From Turritopsis dohrnii (lineage: Eukaryota > Cnidaria > Hydrozoa > Anthoathecata > Oceaniidae): a stretch of DNA of 64,000 nt. The DNA lies in NCBI GenBank assembly GCA_027922465.2, contig BQMF02000258.1, positions 124,001 to 188,000 on the forward strand. The letters are read 5' to 3'. Below the pieces are notes generated by a model. The model was not told where the DNA came from. It was given only the letters and a program-made list of their open reading frames with translations, and did not search any database. Shown here piece by piece: positions 1 through 9,137 of this stretch. The translations under genes were made by a program, and so were the position numbers. Position 1 is the first letter of the stretch. Each line of letters opens with the position of its first letter.

Positions 1-1061
1 CATCGTCGTCATCGTTTACATTAAATACGTAATTATGAATCCGATCGGGTGGTAGGGTAGGTGGACAGTATTAGAAATGTTTAGAAATGGCATCAATTTC
101 TTTACTACGAATGTATTTTTGCTTAAGTAGCCAAGCCACCACAAACGGCAAAGCTTTGACAAGTATATCGTATGCATTTCAAGGGATGCTTGCGCCATTT
201 CCTAAAAATGGGCAAACTTTGACGGTAAATATTTTCTGCTTCAGATGTGTTACCAGCATGAAACATTGGGAATCAATACTTTAATACTTACTCTTTGCGA
301 CGATATAAACTGTTTAAGTTGGAAAACGTTTGTGATACGTGATTTTTGATGTTTTTGTTGTGGTTCTACTTAGTTATTACCAAAGAACTTTGTTTATCAA
401 AATCTTAGTGAGACAAGCTTTTTGAAATCGAATAAATTGTATTAGAATGTTGCTTTGTTCCATGATGTTCGATTGTCACAAGCTGATTATGAACTTAGGC
501 CTTATTTTGTGTTTTTGGAGGTTGTTTTTTGCCAGTATTTTGTACTGGTAGCTAAGTACCAGCACTGTAAAATCAAATTATTCGAATTTGAAAATCCGAG
601 CATGCGCATAATAAAATTCCAGGGAATGCATGTTTTGAACGCACGTTTACCTAAAATATCGCAAATTTTCTTGGCCCAAAAAAGTTAGCCTGCTCAAAGA
701 AAATTCTGCTCCGCGGTCCCTGCACACACGACGCGTTTGTTGCGAAAATGGAAGAGGTTCCTTTTTATCTATTCATTCCCGAACTTGAGTGGAAATCATT
801 CGGTAGTTTTATGTTTTATTCGCAAAGAATACTGTAGTGTTTTTAAGTTCGAGCGTGATGGGTTGAATTTTATTTCATAAAATCTCAGTCGATCTAATAC
901 TGGTTACTTCCAACCCAACTGCTACAGTACGACTGGAACCTAGTCCTTCATCCTCTTTTAATTTTGATTGCGAAAATGATAGGAGCTCGAAGAATTTCAA
1001 GAATTCATAATAGCAGAAAATATCATTGTTATCTTTAAATCTACTTATGTTTATCGAATCA
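1..1061. other. AT-rich intergenic DNA with a repeat fragment
   Basis: No convincing gene is seen. The short open frames are unstructured. About 635-715 holds a block ending in CTCCGCGGTCCCTG that is related, in inverted orientation, to 19275-19345 beyond the Polinton. It is probably an interspersed repeat fragment. Confidence 0.5.
640..715 (+). repeat. Interspersed repeat fragment, partner of 19275-19345
   Basis: This block shares with the reverse complement of 19275-19345 an ordered set of words: CAAATTTTTCTTGGGCC-like, AGCC, then CTCCGCGGTCCCTGC. The two copies lie on either side of the Polinton in opposite orientation but are diverged and far from its termini, so they are more likely independent copies of one repeat family than element ends. 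Confidence 0.45.
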
Positions 1062-1721
1062 ATGGCAGAGGACAGCCACACAGTCGCAAGCAGTTCTCAT
1101 GAAAGCCTGGTTAGTGACGTAGTTGACGAACCTTTTGGCCAAAATGGCGGCGAAAGTTCTCAACCAAAACTTTTGAAGAAGAAGAAGAAGCTGACTACGG
1201 CAACGAAACTGAAAGCCGTTGATGCTTACATCAGTCCTATCAGTTCCTATACTCAGTTCCTATACTCAGAAACGTGGACTCTGAATAAGTCAACTGAAGA
1301 TACGATCATTAAAACAAAAGATTCTTCGTACGTGCTCAAAGTGAAATGGCCAGAGAAATTTACTAATAAAAACCTGTATGAACGAACAAAAGCCACAGAG
1401 GGGTTACAACATATTTCACCGGAGATTGAAAAATGGTTTGGAAAGACAGCGAGAACGGAAGAAGAAACGCCAGCCAAACGAGCACTAAATAACGGACAAT
1501 CACCATACCGAAAAGTGCCCGGTGAACCTAAAACCACCTGGATTTCGAGTGTGAAAAAGGACTTACTTAAATTAACATGGTTGGAAAAAGAAAATATAGC
1601 CCGAGAAAACGAAAATAAGTGGGAAAAAATTTCTGTGGTTTGTTGTGAAGAGGTATGTAATCTTTTCTTCTCAAGACTAGCTTGTGATAACTTTAGATTT
1701 GCACTGCAACTAGCTCGGTGA
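1062..1721 (+). CDS. Unrecognised open reading frame, possible exon or decayed repeat protein
   Basis: The frame runs about 219 codons from the ATG at 1062; an in-frame ATG 12 codons upstream is less convincing. The N-terminal 40 residues are acidic and Ser-rich, followed by a basic KKKKK patch at about 40-45. Near the C-terminus PGEPKTTWISSVKKDLL is followed by a W and charged residues. This pattern recalls the PKTTW tail found after the RT domain of many LINE ORF2 proteins, but no RT motif precedes it. The codons are not obviously biased and there is no splice evidence. It may be a single exon, a repeat remnant or chance. No function is assigned. Confidence 0.25.
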   Translation: MAEDSHTVASSSHESLVSDVVDEPFGQNGGESSQPKLLKKKKKLTTATKLKAVDAYISPISSYTQFLYSETWTLNKSTEDTIIKTKDSSYVLKVKWPEKFTNKNLYERTKATEGLQHISPEIEKWFGKTARTEEETPAKRALNNGQSPYRKVPGEPKTTWISSVKKDLLKLTWLEKENIARENENKWEKISVVCCEEVCNLFFSRLACDNFRFALQLAR

Positions 1722-3327
1722 GATTCCCTTAATATTAATAGTTTGCTTCCAACTTTTATCAAGCTTGAAAAGTACATTCCTATCTCAAAACACGTTTTTT
1801 TTTTGCAAACCCAATTTTCACTAAAACCAATTTTTTCACTAAACGTCCTTCTTGCCTGAAACAAATCTGTTGACGATGGCTGTACATCAAAACATGATTA
1901 TGACTGCTGTTTTTGACTCCTTATCCTTAACCGAATTTGGAGTAATGAATGCCCTACACCATGGGCGTTCCAGTTTATCAGAATTCATGTGGTGTGGGAC
2001 AAAAAACATGTTTTAACACATTTTAGCTGGAGGCCAGGCTACAGGAAATATTATGTGTAGAAAATGAGATTATCCATATGAATTTCTTCTCCATATTGTT
2101 TTTAATAGCTTCAAGGCCCACGTATTTCCCCTTTATGTTGTCATTTGATCTACTTTTTTATTTCCATTGGCAACAAACATGACAGGCCAAAAATATGTAG
2201 ACATCATGGAGATAGCTATATATAATTTTTGAACAAATTGTTAAAAAAGATGTTGCTTTTTATTGTTTATATATTTTATCATCTTTTAACGTTTAGGTAT
2301 ACATATTTCTGCTGACATATATTTCTAAACTTTTCTACCAATACATATTTTGAAATTTCAGGATAAAATGTTTTCATGAATAGTGGAAAAGTTGGCATTA
2401 ACATAAAGGATTGAAAATACTCCATTCTAGTGTAAATGTGTTATATGCTAAGAGGGATAGGACTTTCAAAAAATTAAAAATAAGATAAATTAGAAAATTG
2501 TTTTTCTCCTATATAAGTCCAAAAAGGTATTTAAAACAAAAAAATGGAGAGTAACGTTATTATACGGTTAAATTTATTCCTGCGTGCAACAACTGCACAA
2601 CTGTACAACTTGAAAAGTATACAATTACATAGAGAGACTGTGTACGTAAAAATGACTTTTGTCACATTGTTAGTATTGTAAAATGTTTTGGAATGTGACA
2701 ATCATGTAAATTATTCATATATCTGTTTGCTTTAACTATTTCGGGTATATATAGACCACCATAATTATCAACATCGATGTATGAATTTGGAAGAAAAATG
2801 TCACTGGTCAGAACTTTTGAACCAGAAATAGAATAAGTAAACAATGTCAATCACTTTGGGCATTTCTATCCATATATGGTCATAAACTGATGCAATACCC
2901 AGGAAATATTGATTCACAACTTCAAAGAATAATTTGGAAAGAACATGTGATCTGTTCAAGCATGTTTTAAAGCCAGTATCATGTTGATGTGAATGCTGGT
3001 CATCTCTAGAGTTAATTTAAATACTCATTGTCTTGACAAAGTTAGGAAGATAGCGATGCTTGTAAAAAAACTTGAAACACTGCTATTAACTCTGAGAAAA
3101 CAACCATGAAATGCAACGGTGTTCCTTCTATGGATAATGTTAATGAAGTATACCTTTTAGATATGAATGTCGGAACAGTGCATAAACGTTATGAATCTGT
3201 GTTTTGTTTTCTGTGAATTTGCTTTCTCTTGTTGCTCCTGCCCTTTTCCAACTCCACCTTAGGTTCCTAAAATACATGAAGTGAATTGACAGAAATCGGT
3301 TTAATCAAACATTTACTCACGGTGTTA
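1722..3327. other. Non-coding AT-rich DNA
   Basis: No open frame above about 60 codons has recognisable content, and no RNA gene or clear repeat is seen. This is the left flank of the Polinton insertion. Confidence 0.5.
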
Positions 3328-3332
3328 GTTTT
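3328..3332. repeat. Left target-site duplication of the Polinton (GTTTT)
   Basis: GTTTT immediately precedes the left terminus AGAGATAGG and recurs at 18891-18895 just after the right terminus. A sixth base differs between sides (A before the left copy, C after the right), so the original duplication may have been 6 bp, as is usual for this group. Confidence 0.7.
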
Positions 3333-4174
3333 AGAGATAGGAAAGTGCGGATGTTGGCGCAAAATCATATGATTTCAGGAATTTCCCTACTATAGCTAAT
3401 ATTATCATCTAAGACCTTTGTTTTCATAACGCGATACGAGTTATGAAACGTGTTATTTTGATTACATAACAAATAACAACACGTAAGCAGTTTTAATTAT
3501 TATTATATAACCACAAATTACTCATAAATGTAAACAATTAAATATCTCATAAAAATGTAGTAAAAAGCAGTTTGTAGTAGTTTCATTTTTATAACATAAA
3601 TGAGCTAACAATACATATAACATACAGATCAGCGTAGTCTAGTGGATAAGAACGCTAACTTGTAACAGCAAGGTCGTGTGTTCGAACCCCACGCAGTTCG
3701 TCTGAGAGGAAGTATATATACTTCGGCGGTTGTAGATCTCTCATGTTCTGGTTGTAAAACTTGCATGAGTGCGCACTTCCCCGCAGTTGTGTTGAATATA
3801 TCGCGGAATGGTTAGCATTGTGTCTGGGTGATTTATCACTGTCAGGTTTCTCTGGTCCATAGAGACATTCAGATTACCGTCATTTCGATCGAAATTCAAC
3901 AAACGCCAGGGCTTAGAAGTGTTAGCATGTATCCACAATGCCGGCTATAATTGCAAACTACATACGCTGATCAGCGAAATACATACCATATACTAAACAT
4001 CGTGGTAATCGCTAAAACCAAAGCTATTTTCTCTTCTTCGTGAGATGGGAGTGAATCTGTTTGACTCACTACTCTTGTTTGAACTTCCTTTTGTGAACTT
4101 TTATTTTTTGTTTGTGTTGGAGAGCTAGTCACTTTGGGTGAAATATGATGCTCTTGCATAACGTTAATCATTTT
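3333..4174 (+). repeat. Left terminal inverted repeat of the Polinton
   Basis: It is the reverse complement of 18049-18890 without visible indels: any position p pairs with 22223-p. Mismatches are few (for example AAG versus ACG near 3411, ATC versus ACC near 3875, ACG versus ATG near 4161). The repeat contains a tRNA-like block and extends into the 3' end of the first gene. Confidence 0.93.
3631..3700 (+). other. tRNA-like sequence with Pol III A and B boxes inside the left TIR
   Basis: TAGTCTAGTGG at 3635-3645 fits the internal A box (TRGYNNARNNG) and GTTCGAACC at 3680-3688 fits the B box. Between them CTTGTAA looks like an anticodon loop with UGU (Thr). The anticodon stem is imperfect (GCTAA against CAGCA) and the acceptor stem does not close, so this is a degraded tRNA or a SINE-like head rather than a functional tRNA gene. 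An identical copy lies in the right TIR. Confidence 0.6.
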
Positions 4175-5131
4175 ATTTCTTCCAAGGCTCAAGTTGTCAT
4201 TAGATATGAGAATTTTATTATTATAACCAGACACTCCCGACTTGATGTTTAGATTCATGTCACTAGGTAACATGTAAATACCTTGTCCAACAGAATAATC
4301 AACTTTGCTTGAAGCGTAATTTAAAGTATCTTGATAACGTTTAATGTCATCTTGAATATCAACTCTGCGGTTAACAATGTCTTCAAAGTTGTTCATAAAA
4401 ACTCTTTGAGCTGTCAAAGAGCTTGAATTATTACCTAAAATAGAAGAACGAGCTGAGGCTTGCGAACTAAGAACAAGATAAGCATATGCTCTAACACTCT
4501 CTGAAATTTTTACAAGACCTGTTTTTGTAAAGCCTTTAGATTTTTCTATAATCCATCGTGTCATGGAGTCGTCTGTGAAATAACTCACACCTGGCGTTGG
4601 ATAGTCTCTACGTCTTTTTTGATACGAGCTGTAAAAATATTGCCCTTTGTATTTTTTAGGATCAGAATCGACACCATATTCACTACAGATTTTTAAAAAC
4701 TCTTCTTTGTTATAAGGATTATCGTATTGGTTGAAACTATCTTCAAAAGGTAGAGGTGTCTGCAGACGCTTAATGATTCGTCTAATATGATAATAGACGT
4801 GAAAACGATATACTGCTCTAATCATAGAAGTAGAGCGACCTTCTTTCAGATGTTCAGAACTGACCCCACAAGCACTTGAAGCACACCAAGTGACAAAATT
4901 GAGTTGGGTTTGCCATAATTTAAATGGTTGTTCCTGCCAAATTTTCATGCGTTTTTCATTTTCATCCATTTTATAATTAGTAAAAATATTGGGAAAGCTC
5001 GCAGGAAAAGAACCATTTTCAGAGACAATAATTGTTTGTTTGTATAAATCTTTAGAATTCAATATCTGAAGGTATTGTCCTCCATTTGGTTTATAAAGTG
5101 CATTGGGAGCATATTTAAAAATGTTCTCCAT
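3971..5131 (-). CDS. Conserved Polinton protein of unknown function, candidate virion component
   Basis: The protein has 386 residues. It contains a Cys-containing block WCASSACGVSS at about 82-92, a basic aromatic stretch YRFHVYYHIRRI at 108-119, SESVRAYAYLVLSSQASARS at about 210-229, and a single hydrophobic C-terminal segment (about 367-384) suggesting a tail anchor. I recall close relatives in cnidarian Polintons but no proven role. It is transcribed divergently from the penton-like gene, with only 38 bp between their starts. Its last 68 codons lie inside the left TIR and are therefore duplicated at the right end. It is not a protease: there is no HW or QxxxxxC signature. Confidence 0.75.
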   Translation of the reverse strand: MENIFKYAPNALYKPNGGQYLQILNSKDLYKQTIIVSENGSFPASFPNIFTNYKMDENEKRMKIWQEQPFKLWQTQLNFVTWCASSACGVSSEHLKEGRSTSMIRAVYRFHVYYHIRRIIKRLQTPLPFEDSFNQYDNPYNKEEFLKICSEYGVDSDPKKYKGQYFYSSYQKRRRDYPTPGVSYFTDDSMTRWIIEKSKGFTKTGLVKISESVRAYAYLVLSSQASARSSILGNNSSSLTAQRVFMNNFEDIVNRRVDIQDDIKRYQDTLNYASSKVDYSVGQGIYMLPSDMNLNIKSGVSGYNNKILISNDNLSLGRNKMINVMQEHHISPKVTSSPTQTKNKSSQKEVQTRVVSQTDSLPSHEEEKIALVLAITTMFSIWYVFR

Positions 5132-5169
5132 TATTTAAAAATATAATCCTCTATTCTCTAATACAAGAA
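5132..5169. promoter_or_regulatory. Short divergent intergenic promoter region
   Basis: Only 38 bp separate the start codons of the minus-strand 386-residue gene and the plus-strand penton-like gene. The stretch is almost pure A/T (ATTTAAAAATATAATCC-type) and must hold the initiation signals for both genes, unless leaders are absent. Confidence 0.35.
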
Positions 5170-5721
5170 ATGTATATCACAGTAAATATCGCAAAAGGTG
5201 AGAAGACCATATATCTATCTTACCCCATTCAAAACTTGGATGGCTCAAAAGAAATTGCATTGGTTGATATGTTTGCAGACAATGTTACGTATGAAATAAC
5301 CAAAGAGTTGAAACTGACTCATGGGAAAGCTGAAAAGTTGGTACCTCAAGGAACATTCACGAGCAGGGAATTGAATGCCTTTTTAGCAGGTGCCTTTTTA
5401 GCAGGTGATGTAAAACTTACTTTATTAGACAAAGACCCTCGAATAATCAAAACAAATAAGCTCGCTAAAATAATCAAAATTAATTTGCATCTATCTGAAC
5501 TCGACAACACTCAAAATCTTGAGAATGGAAAGCTAAGTGATATTTTACTAACCTATCACATGGCTGAATATAGTGACTTCACACATGTTGAGCCTAAAAA
5601 CCTTCAGTACAAAAAATTAAAAAATGGTGTATTTCAGTCTCTCACGTTGAAACTCACAGATCAACATTGCAATATGCTAAAAGAAGACCTAGGAAGAACC
5701 GTTGTTTTGCACATCCGCTAA
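5170..5721 (+). CDS. Minor capsid protein, penton-like (single jelly roll)
   Basis: The protein has 183 residues and is rich in beta-prone segments. It ends in SLTLKLTDQHCNMLKED followed by VVLHIR. The C-terminal pattern 'L-L-x-D' then a short strand ending in HIR is typical of Polinton and virophage penton proteins. It sits directly upstream of the major capsid gene, the usual order of the pair. Known role: pentameric vertex capsomers of an icosahedral particle. The residues FLAGAFLAGD at about 71-80 contain a small internal duplication. No breaks are visible. The assignment rests on gene order, length and the C-terminal pattern. Confidence 0.75.
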   Translation: MYITVNIAKGEKTIYLSYPIQNLDGSKEIALVDMFADNVTYEITKELKLTHGKAEKLVPQGTFTSRELNAFLAGAFLAGDVKLTLLDKDPRIIKTNKLAKIIKINLHLSELDNTQNLENGKLSDILLTYHMAEYSDFTHVEPKNLQYKKLKNGVFQSLTLKLTDQHCNMLKEDLGRTVVLHIR

Positions 5722-5768
5722 ACCGAGATAAAAAGTAATAATTAATTATATATCATAATTAATTAATA
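5722..5768 (+). promoter_or_regulatory. AT-rich palindromic leader of the major capsid gene
   Basis: The sequence AATTAATTATATATCATAA followed by TTAATTAA is a near-palindrome just 5' of the capsid ATG at 5769. It contains TATATA and could serve as a TATA-type late promoter. This is inferred from position and symmetry only. Confidence 0.35.
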
Positions 5769-7085
5769 ATGGAGTATGGAAAGAGGTTAAATCCAGAACG
5801 TTCACTTAGAACTGCCCGCGGTGTAAAAGGCTCTCGTCAAAAAGTAATTGTCACACACAATCCAAGTGAGATCGATCAAAATCAGTTATTATTGGTTAGG
5901 TTTCCAAATTTAGGAAGCGATGATGTCATTATCCCAGGAACAACGAATCTAAGTTTTGATATTGAACTCGAGTCGAAAGCTGACTCAAAAAGAACATTGG
6001 TCAGTAACATTGGAAGAGCTATCGTTAAGAAGTTGGCTGTCAAGTTCGAAGGTAACGAGATATTGAGTATCGATGACTTTGATCTTTTTGGATGTTACAG
6101 AGATTTATGGTTAACCAAGTTTGAAAAGACAAACGCGATAAGACAGGGTATCATCATCGACGATGGGTGTACAGAGAATTGTATGAAATTAAGGATTGGT
6201 GCTTCAGATAAAGACACCTCTGATGCAGAAGACAAAGCCATTGCTGACACCTATAAAAACAAGTTTGTCATTCCACTCGACTTTGAGATGCTAGATAGTA
6301 CTATTCCATATTATCAAGCAGGTTTAGGTAATAGGCTTTGCTACGAGATCACATTTAACGACTATAACCGAGTTATTTATTCTGACCCTCCAGATACTGC
6401 CGCAGGTCAAAAACGTAACCCAGATGGTAAATACAAAATATCGAACATCTCACTTGAATATGAGATTGTGACACAGCCCACGTTGGCTAGACAAATCGCT
6501 TCTGAATATCAAAACATGGCTTTGCTCTATGATAGGATTTTGCGGCACAGACAAATTAGAGTAAACAAGTCAGACACAACATGGAATTGGTCATTCAACA
6601 CACCTGCCAAATCTTTGAAGGGTATCTTAGTTCTGTTTGAAGAAGAAGAATCCTACAAACGAGAAACCTGCAAATTCTACAATCCAAAGATCAAAAAGGT
6701 ATCTGTCATCGTTGAGGGTAAGCCTAACCAACTTTTTGCTCAAGGGATGCAGCCGTTTGAACAATACAATGAGATTTGCAAGTATTTTGCTGAAGGAAAA
6801 CCAAAAGATAATAGCGTCGGCGAAAACCGAAAGCGCTTGGGATTACATGATGTAAAAGTCTCTGATTACTTGACAAACAAGTATGCTCTATGGTTAGATT
6901 TCAGAACAATTGATGAGAATGCTTTGCATGGGACTGGTCGAAAGATTGAAAATGCAAGTGAAGGCATCACTTTACAGATTGAAAAGACCGCTGAAACTGC
7001 AGGAAACTTAAACGCATATATATATCTAATAATGGACGCTCAATTAAATATTCAAAACGGAGAATTTATGTCTGCGTTATATTAA
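5769..7085 (+). CDS. Major capsid protein, hexon-like (double jelly roll)
   Basis: The protein has 438 residues. Recognisable family stretches include DQNQLLLVRFPNLGSDDVI near 39-57, FDLFGCYRDLW near 103-113, YYQAGLGNRLCYEITFND near 180-197, and NMALLYDRILRHRQI near 249-263, followed by WNWSFNTPAKSLKGILVLF. The length is at the short end for double jelly-roll capsid proteins but complete, ending in MSALY. It forms pseudo-hexameric capsomers with the penton-like neighbour. The downstream ATPase ATG follows its stop by one base, so the genes are tightly packed. No frame break is seen. Confidence 0.88.
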   Translation: MEYGKRLNPERSLRTARGVKGSRQKVIVTHNPSEIDQNQLLLVRFPNLGSDDVIIPGTTNLSFDIELESKADSKRTLVSNIGRAIVKKLAVKFEGNEILSIDDFDLFGCYRDLWLTKFEKTNAIRQGIIIDDGCTENCMKLRIGASDKDTSDAEDKAIADTYKNKFVIPLDFEMLDSTIPYYQAGLGNRLCYEITFNDYNRVIYSDPPDTAAGQKRNPDGKYKISNISLEYEIVTQPTLARQIASEYQNMALLYDRILRHRQIRVNKSDTTWNWSFNTPAKSLKGILVLFEEEESYKRETCKFYNPKIKKVSVIVEGKPNQLFAQGMQPFEQYNEICKYFAEGKPKDNSVGENRKRLGLHDVKVSDYLTNKYALWLDFRTIDENALHGTGRKIENASEGITLQIEKTAETAGNLNAYIYLIMDAQLNIQNGEFMSALY

Positions 7086-7086
7086 A

Positions 7087-7692
7087 ATGGACACACTTTA
7101 CATGAAAGAACCTCACACGGCATTATTCGTCGGACCAACATCATGCGGCAAAACGGATCGTGTTGTAAAATTATTAGAAAATCAATACTTTGATCACTTT
7201 GATTTCATCGTGATTATATGTCCCACCTTAAGGTGGAATCAGACTTACAGAGATCGGAAGTGGTTCTGGAATGACAGCTATGTGATTTTAATTGAGCCGG
7301 AAGGATCTTTGTATGAATGGATTAAGAAAATGGACTTTTTCTGTGCTGGATATAAAACCTTATTTCTGATTGATGATATAATAGCTGATGAAAAATTGAA
7401 CAAAAAGAGACAGCCTTTGCTCGAGTTGGCAATTAGCGGTAGACATCGAAATCATTCGCTCTGGTTACTCACACAATCATACACAGCTATACCTAAAAAT
7501 TTACGACGGCAAGCTAAAATGTTATAAGTGTGGTACCCAAAAGATAGAAAAGATCTAACCACCATTCATGAAGAGAATTATATCATTGAATTGAAAGAAA
7601 ATTTGAAAGAGGTCAATGAAAAGTTAAATGCGGGGAAACACACATGCCTAGTCATGAGGATGGAACACCCAAGAACGTATGCGATTTGCTGA
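7087..7692 (+). pseudogene. Genome-packaging ATPase (FtsK/HerA superfamily), broken by an in-frame stop
   Basis: Walker A is GPTSCGKTD at about residues 16-24 and Walker B is LFLIDD at 92-97. They are followed by SGRHRNHSLWLLTQSY, a sensor-like segment typical of A32-type packaging ATPases of Polintons and large DNA viruses. The frame meets TAA at 7525-7527 (codon 147) but stays open in the same frame with family-like sequence until TGA at 7690-7692. This indicates a single nonsense change rather than a true terminus. The family pumps DNA into preformed capsids. A truncated product would keep both Walker motifs but lack the C-terminal part. Confidence 0.88.
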
Positions 7693-7732
7693 GCAGGTTG
7701 ATGTTATTTGTTACATAACTCTTGTAACAAAC

Positions 7733-7880
7733 TTATACAGCAAATTTCAACAAACTTATAAGAAGATAGCAAACTCTTATACAGCAAATTTCAACAAACT
7801 TATAAGAAGATAGCAAACTCTTATACAGCAAATTTCAACAAACTTATAAGAAGATAGCAAACTCTTATACAGCAAATTAC
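7733..7880 (+). repeat. Tandem repeat, about 44-bp unit, between ATPase and next gene
   Basis: The unit TTATACAGCAAATTTCAACA plus AACTTATAAGAAGATAGCAAACTC recurs three times, with a fourth partial copy containing AAATTACAACAAAATTATAAG. It fills the non-coding gap 7693-7927. Copies 1-3 are nearly identical, so the array is young. It has no coding capacity. Confidence 0.85.
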
Positions 7881-7927
7881 AACAAAATTATAAGAGAATA
7901 TAAGAAAATTATAACAAACACAACAAA

Positions 7928-8572
7928 ATGATAGAATATGTCAACTTCATGTTATTAAGCATACTGCTGATCTCGCTATTTTGTTTTTATTCTGTATTAA
8001 AAAAATACCTCTCCCTAATAAAAATGGCGGAAACAGCGATCGATAATTTAATCAACCAGAGTTATGATGTTCCGGGTGAATTTCCACCTTCAGATGGTAA
8101 AAGACAAAAATTACTCGAGTGTGTCTTAATTGGAAATAGCAAGCTACACTTAGGGAAAATGTACACAGAAGAGCAAATTAACAAACTCAAAGATGAAGAG
8201 GTAGAAAAACTTTTTAGTATTTACGAGGCTAAACTATCAGGTCAAATGGTAAAATCCTTGGGGAAATCACTGATACGCATTTATTCGATGGGGGCTTGTG
8301 CAACGTTAGGAATAAACAATCAAGAAGCGCTGAGCAATGACCTGGAAACTGACCCCTTCTTAAACTCTGCTCTTCAAAGATTTACATGTGACTTATATTA
8401 TAAATTCGGCTCATTATTAGCACCACTCAGTGTTGGGCTTATTACCGGGAGGCATTATATCAATAAAAGAAATTTAAATAAATCCGATGATAATATAAAT
8501 ACAGCAGATAATAAAAATGTCAGAAGAACAGACTCCCATTCAAGTGATAACGAAGAACCCAAAAAAGGTTGA
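7928..8572 (+). CDS. Conserved Polinton membrane protein of unknown function
   Basis: The protein has 214 residues from ATG 7928. An N-terminal hydrophobic segment (about residues 6-25) precedes MAETAIDNL; the ATG at 8024 is a credible alternative start that would remove that segment. The middle holds SDGKRQKLLECVLIGNSKL and MYTEEQINKLKDEEVEKLF, then SLGKSLIRIYSMGACATLGI and a second hydrophobic stretch around FGSLLAPLSVGLITG (about 162-176). The tail is polar and charged. I recall this type of protein from cnidarian Polintons but no function is established. It overlaps the next gene by 56 bp in another frame. Confidence 0.7.
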   Translation: MIEYVNFMLLSILLISLFCFYSVLKKYLSLIKMAETAIDNLINQSYDVPGEFPPSDGKRQKLLECVLIGNSKLHLGKMYTEEQINKLKDEEVEKLFSIYEAKLSGQMVKSLGKSLIRIYSMGACATLGINNQEALSNDLETDPFLNSALQRFTCDLYYKFGSLLAPLSVGLITGRHYINKRNLNKSDDNINTADNKNVRRTDSHSSDNEEPKKG

Positions 8573-8861
8573 AGCGGGTAAGAAGTTGGCGGAATACAAC
8601 CGTAAAAAACGAGAACAATTAAAACAAGTGTCACCTCAAAAAGAAATGGAGAAGCCTGAGGCCTCTCTCACCAAACCAAATGAACAACCAATGAACTACA
8701 CCTATGGTGTAGGTGGAATAATAGCTCTCGGTTTAGTTGGTGGATTTGCTTATTTTGTGTATAAAAAGAAAGAGCAAATATTACCCCGTGGGTCACCATC
8801 CACCCCCCTTCCACAAAAATCTAAAATACCAGTGAAAATCAATAAACATGAAATGGAATAA
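8517..8861 (+). CDS. Small basic protein with one membrane span (Polinton accessory)
   Basis: The protein has 114 residues. A strongly basic N-terminal half (KNPKKVEAGKKLAEYNRKKRE, about 14-34) precedes one membrane segment YGVGGIIALGLVGGFAYFVY at about 62-81, then a basic Pro-rich tail. Basic-plus-membrane proteins of this type recur in Polinton/adintovirus clusters. Some have been compared with adenovirus core or pVI-type proteins; this link is an inference. It overlaps the upstream gene by 56 bp and the long form of the downstream gene by 14 bp, suggesting one transcription unit. Confidence 0.65.
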   Translation: MSEEQTPIQVITKNPKKVEAGKKLAEYNRKKREQLKQVSPQKEMEKPEASLTKPNEQPMNYTYGVGGIIALGLVGGFAYFVYKKKEQILPRGSPSTPLPQKSKIPVKINKHEME

Positions 8862-8907
8862 AAGGATAAATAACGCTATATATAATCTCACAATATATGT
8901 AACAAAC

Positions 8908-9135
8908 ATGGACAAGAAAAATATCGTCAACGATTTATATCACGCATCAGTCATATCGGCACTCGCTATCGGCTACTCTATGCTTGTAAAAAAGGTGTTA
9001 AAAATGACACCTCCCTCTATTCAAAAGTTCGACTTGGAAGATACGGGAAAACTAGTTGCCATTATCGCCGCTAGTGAAGTGACAAAGGACTACTTAATCA
9101 AACAAAAGATTTTACCTGAAAATATCAATATCTAA
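8908..9135 (+). CDS. Small conserved Polinton protein
   Basis: From ATG 8908 the protein has 75 residues: MDKKNIVNDLYHASVISALA, a hydrophobic segment near 15-27, then KMTPPSIQKFDLEDTGKL and a C-terminal KDYLIKQKILPENI. An upstream in-frame ATG at 8848 would add 20 less typical residues and overlap the previous gene. I prefer 8908 because the conserved-looking part begins there. The next gene starts 2 bp after its stop. The function is unknown. Confidence 0.62.
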   Translation: MDKKNIVNDLYHASVISALAIGYSMLVKKVLKMTPPSIQKFDLEDTGKLVAIIAASEVTKDYLIKQKILPENINI

Positions 9136-9137
9136 AT

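Noticed and set aside
1253..1864. 203-codon minus-strand frame
   Set aside because: It is the antisense shadow of the plus-strand frame at 1062-1721 and shows no motif.
3741..3938. 65-codon frame in the left TIR, repeated at 18285-18482
   Set aside because: It is present twice only because of the TIR; it has no start context or family pattern.
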